64,000 nt of DNA from Aquilaria yunnanensis. Lineage: Eukaryota; Streptophyta; Magnoliopsida; Malvales; Thymelaeaceae. The notes beneath the pieces were generated by a model. That model was not told the DNA's origin and did no database searches. It worked only from the letters and a program-made list of their open reading frames with translations. Positions within the stretch are counted from its first letter, which is position 1, and each line of letters begins with the position of its first letter. Both the position numbers and the translations under genes were made by a program. Positions 43,216 through 53,094 of the stretch are shown here, one piece after another. Location of the stretch: assembly GCA_039654915.1 (NCBI GenBank), contig CM077595.1, positions 48,577,501 to 48,641,500 on the forward strand, read 5' to 3'.

Positions 43216-44250
43216 AGCTTGTTCCAGGTCAATCTACCCGAATAGGGAAGAGCTTGGCCGAAGGTGACAAGGAAAATCTTGTATCCTTTCTGCTGGACAA
43301 TAAAGATCTGTTTGCCTACTCGCCAAAAAATATGCCGGGGGTGAACCCTGGCATAATACAGCATAGCCTCAAAGTAAGTCCGGAAGCAAGGCCTGTCCGG
43401 CAAAAGAAACGAAGCATGTCAGCCCACAAAAGCAACTTTGCCAAAACCGAAGTCCAGCGTCTCCTAGATGTTGAGGCTATCAGGGAGGTCAAGTACCCCG
43501 AATGGTTAAGCAACGTGGTCATGGCCACAAAAGAAGGTGGCAGCAAACTCCGGATGTGCATCGACCTCAGAAACTTGAACGATGCTTACCCGAAAGACTC
43601 ATACCCTCTGCCACCAATAGATTCAACTGCTGAACATGGGCTCCTAAGTTTCCTAAACGCCTTAAGTGGCTACCATCAGATAAGGATGGACCCCGAAGAT
43701 GAAGAGAAGACTGCCTTCATCACCGAGGGAGGAACGTACTGCTATATCAGGATGCCATCCGGGCTAAAAAATGCAGGAGCCACCTACCAGAGGCTGATGA
43801 ACAAGGTCTTTCAAAAACCAAATAAGGAGAAACATGGAGGTGTATGATGATGATATGCTAGTCAAGACCAACCTGCCTAGCTACCGCGTTGCAGATTTAG
43901 AGGAGACCCTCCAAAAGCTCGGAGCCTCCGGGAACCGCCTTAATCCTGAGAAGTGCATCTTCGGGGAGACTTCGGGAAAATTCCTTGGGTACATGGTATC
44001 CGAAAGAGGCATCGACGCTAACCCCGAGTAGATTAAGGCCCTGCTTGAATTCCGAACTCCTGGCACTGCCAAAGATGCGCAGAGAATCACCGGAAGAATA
44101 ACCTCTCTGAGCAGACCTTTCTCCAAAGTCCTCACAAAGGCAACAAAAATGGAAGGCGACCTCGGAAGAAATGATCATCCTTGGGATGAAGATTGCCAAA
44201 AGGCCTGGGAAGAACTCAAAGTCTACCTGGCCAGCCTGCCGACTCTGCGA
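43140..44250 (+). pseudogene. pol: Element F: reverse transcriptase
   Basis: Blocks MCIDLRNLNDAYPKDSYPLP, SGYHQIRMDPEDEEKTAFIT and RMPSGLKNAGATYQ are present. The catalytic box reads VYDDDMLVKT instead of VYVDDMIVKS, and four residues before STAEHGLL are missing. Frame changes near 43830 and a TAG at 44029-44031 split it. Inactive. Confidence 0.9.
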
Positions 44251-44650
44251 CAACCTCGGGAGGGAGAGCCCCTCGTACTATACCTCACCGTCACAGAAAA
44301 AGCTGTGAGCTAGGTCCTCGTGAAGGAAGAAGGGCCAAAGCAATGACCGGTCTACTATGTCAGCAAGTCCCTGCGTGGCGCCGAAGTCAGGTATCCTTTG
44401 CTTCAAAAAAGCTATATACGCCTTGGTGCTTGCAGGGAGAAAGCTGCGATCATTCCGGAAGGCTCTCCAAATGGTGCATAGAGCATGACAAACACGAAAT
44501 TACGTATAAGCCACGGAAGGCCATAAAAGCTCAAGGCGTATTATCAGGGGCCCCGAAGGCCTAGAGGTAATGAAGGATACCAAGTTCGACAGACGGCAGG
44601 AGATTATGGGGCGAAGGACCCAATTTTGGGGAAATATCATGAGCTAGTAG
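44193..44650 (+). pseudogene. pol: Element F: RNase H region with the D-type deletion
   Basis: At 44517-44555 the junction AAAGCTCAAGGCGTATTATC is identical to D's, and residues again read KAIKAQ then GVLSGAPKA. A second, larger loss follows near 44575, joining KFD to RRQEIMG. The first catalytic Asp of the second RNase H is absent. Confidence 0.9.
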
Positions 44651-45247
44651 CAAGGCTCATCCAAGATTGACGCCGTACGGATCATGAAGGAACATCGGCG
44701 GAATAACTCTGAGGCAGATTGCTTGGCGAAGTCGAAAACATATACCGAGGTACCAGATCATCCGAGCATCTCAGTGCTGAGCATGACGACCTCGGGAACA
44801 GGATGGAAAGACCCAATAAAAAGATAACTCGCAGAGAATTTGCTCCCCGAAGACCCCGGCGATGCTGCGAGACTGCGAAGATGCTTCGAAAGATTCTTCC
44901 TGATTGGCGAAGAGTTATATCGGCAGGAATATGCGAACCCGCTGCAAACATGTGTGGATGAAAAGGATACTGAAATGGTCCTTGAAGAAGTTCACGAAGG
45001 CATGTGTGGTTCACATATTGGAACGGACGCAAGAGAGTTTGTCCGGAAATGTAGTGGCTGCCAGAGACACGCGAAAATCCAGAGGACACCCCCGGAAATG
45101 GTAACTGCGGCAGACTATCCTTGGCCCTTCACAATCTGGGGTATAGACCTTATTGGGCCACTCCCCACAGCACCTGGAGGCATGAAATTCCGCGTGGTAG
45201 CAGTGGACTATTTCTCAAAGTGGGAGGAGGCAGAACCACTAACAGCT
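44651..45247 (+). pseudogene. pol: Element F: integrase N-terminal part, truncated
   Basis: NNSEADCLAK-like residues, the zinc finger (GMCGSHIGTDA with the ALAAVILRQGYFWPTL part missing, then CSGCQRHAKIQRTP) and the first core block IWGIDLIGPLPTAPGGMKF are present. It breaks at 45244-45248 (ACTAACAGCT) into B's LTR. Confidence 0.9.
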
Positions 45248-46196
45248 AGGTTTTCCACAAAATATTTCAATTGCTCTATTCTCCAAGCTTAGCAACATAT
45301 GAGCATTCAAAATTCCTTGTTCATGGAAAGAAATACCATGGATTCAAGGAAATTCTGAGGTTACCTCAAGAACCCTAGCTCAAATGGCTCGGCCCTTCAC
45401 CATTTCTTCATAAACAAAGCTTGAATCCAAGCAAGCACACGCCGAATCCACTTCTCAAAGCTTGAATCCGCCAAGTACTTCAAGAACTTTGGATGTCAAA
45501 GCAAGATTGTGAAGGAGCTCTCAAAATGCTCTCGGTTTAGCAAGGACAAGGAAGCCCGAAATGAAGCAAATGGACTTAGGCTAGTTTCGGCCGGAAGTCA
45601 TTTGCTTTAGTTAGCTAAAATGCCAACTTCTACTTCCATTTCTTTGCATGGCGCAATATAGCCTTTAAGTCGACTTATGCACAAGGCCGCCACTCAAACT
45701 TGTGTCTAAATGGGCACTTAAGTCCACACATGGCTCAAAGTGCCAAGCAAATAAACAACACAAGTACCAAGGTGTCATAAGCACCCATGCATAACCGGCC
45801 ATGTAACTAAAATAAAGACTAGTCAGTTTAACTAGTAACTAGTGAATAGTACACTAGTGGTAGACAAGATTTTGACTAGTAATCATTGTTGTCTCCCACA
45901 AATGGTCTAGTCTTGCACTAGCCATTATAGAAATTTGCATGGCCAACAATGCCATCTTTAAACTTGTGGTTTCACTTATACCACTTAACTTAGTGCACAA
46001 TTTGGTCCTCTTTCTCAGTTTTCTGTCAGCTTTCCCATTGTACATTTTCCATGTGCAACCAAGTCCTGAAAGTTTCCGGTCTTGCACATAGGTCACTGTG
46101 CCAGTCTCCAAGACTCCTCTTTCTTCCCTTTCTGTTTTCTCTCATTTTTCCTTGGTTCTCCTTAGCCTAATCCAAGCACATAGGAGCTGCCTAACA
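45248..46196 (-). repeat. Element B 5' LTR remnant
   Basis: It matches 6661-7610 over its whole length with about 15 differences by eye and ends GGAGCTGCCTAACA at 46196. The U5 side is missing, removed together with B's PBS and gag start. It codes for nothing. Confidence 0.92.
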
Positions 46197-46201
46197 CTAA
46201 C
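46197..46201. repeat. Target-site duplication of element B, right copy (CTAAC)
   Basis: CTAAC follows B's terminal CTAACA. Element A's second RNase H resumes at 46202 with residues NVAEYEALIAGL. Confidence 0.95.
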
Positions 46202-46873
46202 AATGTGGCCGAATACGAAGCCCTCATAGCAGGATTGTGCCTGGTTAGAAGAATTGGCATAAGGAACCTGAAGGCCCACAGTGATTCCCAACTAGTGGTC
46301 CAGCAGATGGAAGGGGACTATACCGCGAAGGATCCAAGTTTGGCGAGAAATCACGAACTCATTTCAGACCCTGTGCAAGAGTTCGATGTGGTACGCATTG
46401 AAAATGTGCCTCACCGAAACAATGCCGAAGCTGACAGCTTGGCCAAATAAAAAAGGTTCACTAAAGTGTTGAGCCACCTAAGCATTAGGTAATGAGCATC
46501 GCAACCTCGGAAAAAGGTGGAAAACCCCTACACAGAGGTATCTCACCACCTCGGAGCTTCCCGATGACCCTCACGAAGCAGCAAAAGTGCAAAAATGTTT
46601 TCGGATGATATTTCCTAATTGGGGAAGAACTGTACATACAGGGGTATGCAAGTCCATTGCAGAGGTGTGTCAGCAAAAATGATATCGAGACAATTCTCGA
46701 AGAAGTCCACAAGGGGATCTGCGGTTCCCATATTGGAACTAATGCCTTGGCAAGGGTATTTTTGGCCCACGTTAAGAAAGGACGCAAGGCAATTTGTCTG
46801 AAAGTGTGATAGCTGCCAAAGACATGCCACCGTCCAAAGGTTGCTTTCGGAGTTAATAACCACGGCTGACTAC
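46202..46873 (+). pseudogene. pol: Element A: rest of second RNase H and integrase zinc finger
   Basis: AEYEALIAGLCLVRRIGIRN, HSDSQLVVQQMEGDY and NNAEADSLAK follow directly on the part ending at 3236. Stops and frame changes come after 46450. Recognisable integrase-finger pieces are LIGEELYIQGYASPLQRC and CDSCQRHATVQ. It is interrupted at 46873 by a solo LTR. Confidence 0.9.
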
Positions 46874-47888
46874 TGATGTGGTCCGGAGGTGCGGAACCGG
46901 CACCTCCACTGTGTGCAGCGGTGTGGGCAGCAGGGGGCCCTGGAGGTGCAAGAAGGTACCCTGAGAGGGCCACCTTAGGTGGTGCCCGGCAACTTCCTTG
47001 TACCGTGGTTGGTGAGGACAGGAAAGACTTCTGGCACGGGAGAGAGCCCGGAGCGGAGAGCCTTCAGGGAGACCTGGCTGAAACACTCAGAAAGTTGGGG
47101 TTAGGAGGCCCCCGGTGTGGTTTTCCGGGGAGGAACCTCCGATGCCCGAGTCAGTGCTCCGAGAAAGAGAGATACTTAGTAATAAGCACAAGGAACCCTT
47201 GCCTGGCGTGTCTTTCTAAGGGCTGAAGGGAGAGTCTTCAGGCAGAGAGAGGAGAGCGCCCTCTTGTCTTTTTGGTCCTCCAGGCGGAGAACCCCCTGCC
47301 TGTGACCATTTCCCTGGTCTATAAGGGAAGAGGTGATCCCTTCAGATTGTGACGCATGTATGGACGGATGGTGTTCGTACTTTTGGGCGTGGAGGCCCCT
47401 AGTCATCTACAGGCTTCTCGGGGTGCGAGCCATAGAAGGTGTAGCCCTGTGTGACAGGACGCATGCTGCGATGGCGTGTTAGAGTGTGTTTGGGGGTTAC
47501 GTGTCAGAGACGTAAATGAGCAGAGTGTTAAAGACTCCTTGATGGCTCTTGCCGTACAACCGAGGTCCCTTTGGTTGATGTCTCACTTCGGAGTGATGGG
47601 TCCTTTTCCGGAGTCGGGTTGGAACTTCGGTGCCTACACCTTCGGGGGGGCTTTCTCCCGCAGGGGGTGGTTGATCTTTCTCCCCCGAAGCTTGGTTCGG
47701 TCGCCCTCCCGAAGGAGGCACTATGCTGGCTTCCGAAGTCGGCATGTGGTGATGTACCGAGGTCGTGCGCCTCAGGTGTAATGCCTTCCATCACTCCGGA
47801 GTCGTTTCCGAGGTCATATGTCTCAGGTGTCTGCCACCCTCTTTCCCGTGATCGGCAGGTGGTCAGGGCGACAGCACTTTGGCTATCA
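46874..47888 (-). mobile_element. Solo Tat-type LTR in A's integrase, 1,015 bp
   Basis: Minus-strand start TGATAGCCAAAGTGC at 47888, end CCGGACCACATCA at 46874. A perfect ACTAC duplication flanks it (46869-46873, 47889-47893). It shares the GGTTAGGAGGCCCCCGG block and the terminal dyad with the other Tat LTRs but is clearly more diverged. No internal sequence and no gene. Confidence 0.92.
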
Positions 47889-47893
47889 ACTAC

Positions 47894-48754
47894 CCCTGTC
47901 CCTTCGTAGCCTAGGGCATTGATCTCAGCAGGCCACTCCCGACAGCACCCGGAGGAGTGAAGTTCGATGTGGTTGCAGTAGATTACTTCACTAAATGGGT
48001 TGAGGCAGAGCCCCTGGCAACCATTACTGCAAAGGAAATATAAAAGTTCATCTGGAAAAGCATCATATGCAGATTCGGCATACCGAGGGTGATAGTAGCA
48101 GATAATGGTTCCCAATTTGTTGATAAGGGATTCCAATAATTCATCACCGACCTCGGAATAAAGATGCACTTCACTCCAGTAGCTCACCCCCAGAGCAACG
48201 GACAAATAAAGGTGACAAACAGGACCGTAAAAGATGGTCTAAAAAAGAGATTGGGAGAAGCAAAGGGAAAATGGCCAGGAGAACTCCCTAGTGTACTATG
48301 GAGCTATCGGACAACACCCCGAAGAGCAACGGGCGAGACACCTTTCTCTTGCCTTCGGTACAAAGGCCATTATTCCCGTTGAGGTTGTGCAGCCATCAGT
48401 GAGAATACAAGTGTTCGGCGAAGAAGAAAATGACCTTGGGTTGAGAACCAAGCTCGACCTGATTGACGAACATAGAGAGGTGCCCGAACTTAGATGGAAA
48501 GCCTTTCAGCAAAGGGTGGCCTCGGCCACGAATATGCGTGTGAGGCAAAAGGGAATAAGGAAGGGAGACCTCGTCCTTTGAAAGGCCGAATTTGAGCCCC
48601 AAAAACCATCTCACGAGGAATTTTGGTCGAACTGGGAAGGGCCTTATTTGGTGCTCAACGAAGTTCATAAATGAGTCTACAAGCTGGGCGATACCGAAGG
48701 CGGAGAATTGAAAAATACATGGCATTCGAATGCCTTGAAAAGATTCTATGCTTA
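47894..48754 (+). pseudogene. pol: Element A: integrase core and C-terminus
   Basis: It runs from the core block (PLPTAPGGVKFDVVAVDYFT, with shifts) through RVIVADNGSQFVDKG, PQSNGQIKVTNRTVKDGLKK and the C-terminal domain, to KNTWHSNALKRFYA with a stop at 48752-48754. The triad Glu position reads Lys (QIKV instead of QVEV). Several frames are used, so it is inactive. Confidence 0.9.
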
Positions 48755-49197
48755 GAATTTTGGTGAAACAATTGTACAAGTCGGAAAAAGTTTCTAAGTA
48801 CAAAAATTTCTTTCCACCAAAGAGGTTCTCGCCGAACACAGCTCAAGCAAGTTCTTATGAGGGTCACGAGCCCCTTCCAAAGACAATTGAGTCATTTTCC
48901 CGTCAATAAAGTTCACCAAATACAGCCACTAAATGCAAGCAAAAATTTTCTTAAGGGAAATTATCGAACATGATTCTTTTTTTTGAAGATGATTGGCGCA
49001 ACGAGTGAAACGTGGTCTTCCGAAGTTCCTTGACCAAATGTGCTCGGGACAACTAGAAATGAAAGTTATCACTCAAAAGACTTAGACAAATTTCATAAAG
49101 GAAAAAAGAATTTCCATTGAAGAAGGCCTTATTAGAAGGAGAAAGTTACAAGAAGAAAAATACAAAGGAAAAGAAGAAGACAAACGCCCTAAAAAAT
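48755..49197. other. Element A: spacer between pol and antisense gene, one repeat unit
   Basis: AT-rich, no gene. One copy of the repeat core is present on the minus strand at 49016-49053 (CCGAGCACATTTGGTCAAGG then AACTTCGGAAG). Confidence 0.7.
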
Positions 49198-51571
49198 CTA
49201 AGGGACCCTGACATCGTGAGAAGTTCCTGTTCCCGTGTCTTTAGCCACCACCTTCGGTGCCGGATGAGGGGCAAAAGGCAGGTTGAGGAACTTGACCTTA
49301 GACCACGTCCAGCGAGGTCCCTCGGGAATATCCAGGGCTGCAAGAAAGGAGAGGTCTAGATCTGGGTACTTCGCCCGAACTTGGTGGCGAGCCAGGCAGA
49401 AGCCGTCCTGAAAGGCAACTTTAGTCACCTGAATAGCCTTGTCTTTCACAACGGACAAGTTCTTCACCTCGTTGCTCAGATCAGCGACCTTCCTCTGCAG
49501 GTCTTCACGTTCTTCTTCGTCTTTGTATCTTTCTTCAGTGCCCCAACCTCGGCCTGAAGCTCGGCATTTTCAGCAAGGGCCTTCACCAGGAGAGCAGAAT
49601 CTTCCTCATTCTCCTTTTGAAGGGCGTCATTGGCCGAAGTCAAGGTCACGACCTGTTCACCAAGATCGGACATCTTCTTGGAAAAATCCTTCAAGAGGTC
49701 CTCCTGGCCCCTTAAGAATTCCTCCCTAAGATTGGCAACCTCCTCCTTGGCAATACGGCTCAACTCGGCATTCGTCATGACCAAGTTGGCACAGAAGACC
49801 TTGGCCTTCCCCAATTTATCTTCGGCCCAAGCCCAGACCGAAGATTGCTTCGCTGCCCAAGCCCAAAGGTATCCACTATACACCAGGAGCTGCAAAAAAG
49901 GAAAAGGTACTTAGCCAAATATGCATGAGGAAAGTTAAACACTTATAAAGTTGGGAAGGGAGAAAAATCGAAGAAGCCCGAGGGACTACCTGAGCAGCGT
50001 GCTCGAAAATTTTAGCAGTGAGGGTGTCCTCATTAGCACACTCCTTGATGATTGCCTTGAAGGAAGCCTGAGTGAGCACACCACTCGCCATCTCTCGGCA
50101 ATCTGCGGAGAACAAATTCAGGTCCTCCGTGAATGACAAGATTGGCTCCCTGGGAACCTTATCCTTCTGGATGTGGGAATCCCGAAAAGCTCACCTTCGG
50201 GCATGTTCCACCACCCAGGCTGAAGGCGCCAGCTCCTCTACAAAAAAAATAAAAGAAAGGTCCCATGAGGAAAGCGTTCCTTAGTCATGTATCTACGAGA
50301 TTAAGAGAAAAAACGTAAGGAGCAAACCTGGTGGAACTTCAGCAATGTCATCGTCAGAGTCCCGCACCACCTCTACATCGACAGGGACATGCTTGCCCTT
50401 GCTCTTTCGGCGCTTCTTGAGTTCTTCTCCTACAAGGTCTGTGGTCAAAAAGCCCAAAATGTCTATCGATATAGCGGGGCTCTGAGAAGTAGTACTAGTG
50501 GCCTCGACGGAAGGATCGGCGGGAGTTTTAAGCTTCTCGGCTGGAGTTTCAGGCTCCCCGCCGACCTCGGTGGCGTGCTCCGGGAGAGGGGGAAGGAGGT
50601 TCTGCTTCTTTTTCTCAGCCGAAGACGGCCAACTCCCTAAAGTCTTCCACCTCTTGAGGGCGCCATTCTTCGTCCGATCCTCCTCCTCAGCCTGACCGAG
50701 GAAGAAGGATTTGTAGAAGGCCGCTGACTGATCGCCCATTTATGGAAAAGGAGGAAAATATCAGTGTAAGTACAGGCGAATACTTATGCTAAAAATTGTG
50801 AAAGGAACTTATTTTCGTAAAGGGGTTCATAGGTGAGCTCCCTCCGAAGAAGCATCACCAGCCAAGACTTCTTCTCGTCGGTGGCAGGAGCTGGCATGGC
50901 GAGGTCCGTATTGTGCTCCTAAATAACCCCTAGCTCCCGTAGGACCTCCTCGGTCATAAACTGCTATCTGATGGGGAAGGGGTATAAGGAGCGTGGAGGG
51001 ACCTCGGGATCCCAGTCTGTGACAGCCCGAATACGGCTGTCGAGGTCCACAAACCTCGCCGCTAACTCAAGAGTTAACAGCTTTTTGGGGTCCCCGACAC
51101 TGTCTCCAGCTTGCCCCGAGCCCACTTAGTTGGCATGTGTGGCCAAGCCTCCTCCACCTTCAGGAAAAAGAATTTCTTTTGCCACCCTCGCCAACTATCT
51201 TTAGTGTCGAAGGTGAACATATATTTCTTGCTCCCAGATCCCCGAGGTAGCATGAAATAAAAGCCACCCTTTAGGACTGGATAGAGCTTGTAGTTCTGCA
51301 TGAACAAAATGAAATTGGGCTATATTTTGAGGGCTCCATACATGCAGAGAAAGGAATTAAAATACCAGTATGAATTAGGAGGAAGTTGATTCACGGCTAT
51401 GCCACAAAATTGGTAAAAGTCCCAAATCATCTGGTGAGGAGGAAACTGAAGTCTGACCTTCAGCTGGGCACGGAAAGTATTAATCTCATCCTTCCTATTC
51501 ATAAAACTAAAATGCCCTGGATAGGGTAATCTAGTGGTGGCATAAGAAGGGAGGAAGAACTTGGTTGTCCA
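49198..51571 (-). pseudogene. Element A: antisense gene (aORF), decayed and cut by G
   Basis: By comparison with the other copies, exon 4 is 49198-49889, exon 3 49990-50237 and exon 2 50328-50739. Exon 1 runs from about 50804 to 51571, where element G's LTR begins. Introns 2 and 3 keep GT and AG ends. Intron 1 has lost both: the donor reads ATAAGT and the acceptor CATAA. Exon 1 residues FMLPRGSGSKKYMFTF and KDSWRGWQKKFFF, and exon 4 VAFQDGFCLARHQV, identify it. A frameshift lies near 49470. It shows the antisense gene was already part of the oldest Tat copy here. Confidence 0.85.
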
Positions 51572-52425
51572 TGATGCCCCGAGGAATCCTCGTTAAGTGA
51601 CATTGTGACTTCTGGAGGGCCTTCCTGAGAGGGAGATCGCCTCGAGCCCAGATTTCCCAGAGGAGCGTGCCTGAAAAGCTTAGAAGAGAGGGTTAGGAGG
51701 TCCCCGGAGTGTTTTTCCGGGGAGGAGCCTCCGACGCCCAAGTCAGTGTCTTGGGAAGGTGAAGGGGGAGCACTAAAGGTTTTAGTGGCCTTGCCTGGTT
51801 GTGTCTTCTCAAGGAGGAGGAGTCGAACCGTTTGCCAGGGTCCGTTCCCTGGTATTTATAGAAGTGCCCAGCCCGTTCAGATGACGACACGTGTTCGGTC
51901 GGATGTTCTTTGAGTTTCTGGGCGTAGGGGACAAGTAGCCGGTGGCAGGCTCCTTGAGCCTTGAATCGAGACAGGTGGTGACAAGACCTGGACCGCGTAG
52001 GCGTGTCAGACCACCGTTTGGGGCGGCATGTAATGTTTGTGGGCGACATGTCAGAGGCTCCTTAAATGCTCATGCCGTACTCCCGAGGTCCTCTGGGCGA
52101 GGTCGTCCTTTGGTATAGACGCCCTTCTTTGGGAGTTATGCTCGTAGTTCGAGGAGTCCTTTAGTTCAGTGGTTCTGCCTTTGGAGGATTCTTTCCTGCT
52201 TATAAGGGCCTCTGTCCCGAAGGCGATCTGTTTGGTCCCCCAAAGAAGCTGGTAACGTTTTTGGAGTTCCTGAGGTATTAGCCGAAGTCCCGAGTTCGAC
52301 ACGTCTTGACTTTGCTCCTTTCGAGGTCAGTGATAGTGCCTCCTTCGGGTGACCTTAAGCTCTCCTGTTACCTTGTTTTCGGCAGGAGGCACAGGGTGAG
52401 AGAGGCGATAGTCCTTCGGCTATCA
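51572..52425 (-). repeat. Element G 3' LTR, 854 bp
   Basis: Minus-strand start TGATAGCCGAAGGAC at 52425, end GGGGCATCA at 51572. A minus-strand TATAAATA lies at 51853-51860. No gene. Confidence 0.9.
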
Positions 52426-52462
52426 CAAGCCCCCCTTTGGAAAGCCGAAGTAGACACTTCGG
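52426..52462 (-). other. Polypurine tract and adjacent hairpin, element G
   Basis: On the minus strand AAAGGGGGGCTTG abuts the LTR. The inverted repeat CCGAAGT / ACTTCGG (52445-52451, 52456-52462) has loop AGAC. Confidence 0.75.
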
Positions 52463-52845
52463 TTTATCAACTTTTGAATGCAGTCTTTCAAGGCCTTGGT
52501 TATAACAATTTTGCCGAGGATGGACCTCTTGTCTGAAGACACCGGCTTGTTCGGTCATAATCTGTCTCTTGGTGTCTTTGAGGTAACCTACCTGTCTCTT
52601 TTCGTAGATCTTCACCACATCGCGTCTCGTAACCAGGCGTGTCAGTCTAGAGCGGCGCGCCCAGGTGTAGGAGTGTCAGAAGACGTGACCCACCTTTGGC
52701 GCAATGGCTGACATGTGGCAGCCAGCTTTTGGCAGGAACTGTACCGGATAAAGCAGGCGCGTCTTTTCATGCGCTCTGAGCAATTATGGCGACTGTTCAC
52801 CTTCATGGAGTAGTTATGACGCCGGTTCGCCTTCGCCTCTCGGCC

Positions 52846-52853
52846 TATATATA
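52846..52853 (+). promoter_or_regulatory. TATA box of the antisense gene in G
   Basis: TATATATA in CGGCCTATATATACTC, about 240 bases before the aORF ATG. Confidence 0.6.
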
Positions 52854-53094
52854 CTCTTGTTCCGTCATAACCCTCTTTTGCTTCTGCTTTTGCTCTCAAC
52901 TGCTTTCACGTTTTCTCCCGCTTTTTTCGACGATCCTTTTTAATGGGGTGTTTTCCGGCAACCTTTCGCGACTGCGTCTTCAAATCCAGATTTCGGCAAA
53001 ACATTTGGTGGGTTTTAACTTTCAGAGCCTTTTGCTTTTTAAGCTTTGCTGAAGTTGTTTTTGGCCTTTTTCCGAAATCATTTTTCAGCCAACC

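Larger units (their letters stand above)
26099..45247 (+). mobile_element. Element F: Tat-lineage element on the plus strand, carries E
   Basis: 5' LTR 26099-26976, PBS and leader 26977-27337, then element E. F resumes at 41291 and runs through gag, PR, RT, RNase H and part of IN to about 45247, where it is joined to B's 5' LTR. It interrupts C's integrase; the left flank is GTGCG (26094-26098). Its 3' half of IN, antisense gene and 3' LTR are missing. F shares the RNase H deletion of D. Confidence 0.9.
3237..46196 (-). mobile_element. Element B: Tekay-like chromovirus carrying a nest of later insertions
   Basis: B reads on the minus strand. Its 3' LTR (3237-7610) and internal region (7611-12471) are on the left. 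A 949-base remnant of its 5' LTR (45248-46196) is on the right. The perfect CTAAC duplication and the continuous second RNase H of A across it show that both ends belong to one insertion. Everything between 12472 and 45247 inserted later. The 5' part of gag, the PBS and most of the 5' LTR were lost in a deletion. About 15 differences in the 949 bases shared by the two LTRs point to a recent insertion. Confidence 0.9.
1016..51571 (+). mobile_element. Element A: old Tat-lineage Ty3/gypsy element, split by B, a solo LTR and G
   Basis: A is present as 1016-3236 (PR, RT, first RNase H, start of second RNase H), 46202-46873 (rest of RNase H, IN zinc finger) and 47894-51571 (IN core, 3' region, antisense ORF on the minus strand). 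Reading resumes in register across both interruptions once one copy of each 5-base duplication is removed. The gag, 5' LTR and 3' LTR are not in the window. Many stops and frameshifts make it the most decayed Tat copy here, consistent with its being host to all the others. Confidence 0.9.

Noticed and set aside
46874..47888. A host CpG-rich promoter, because of the GC-rich sequence
   Set aside because: It has LTR termini, a perfect 5-base duplication and shared Tat LTR blocks.
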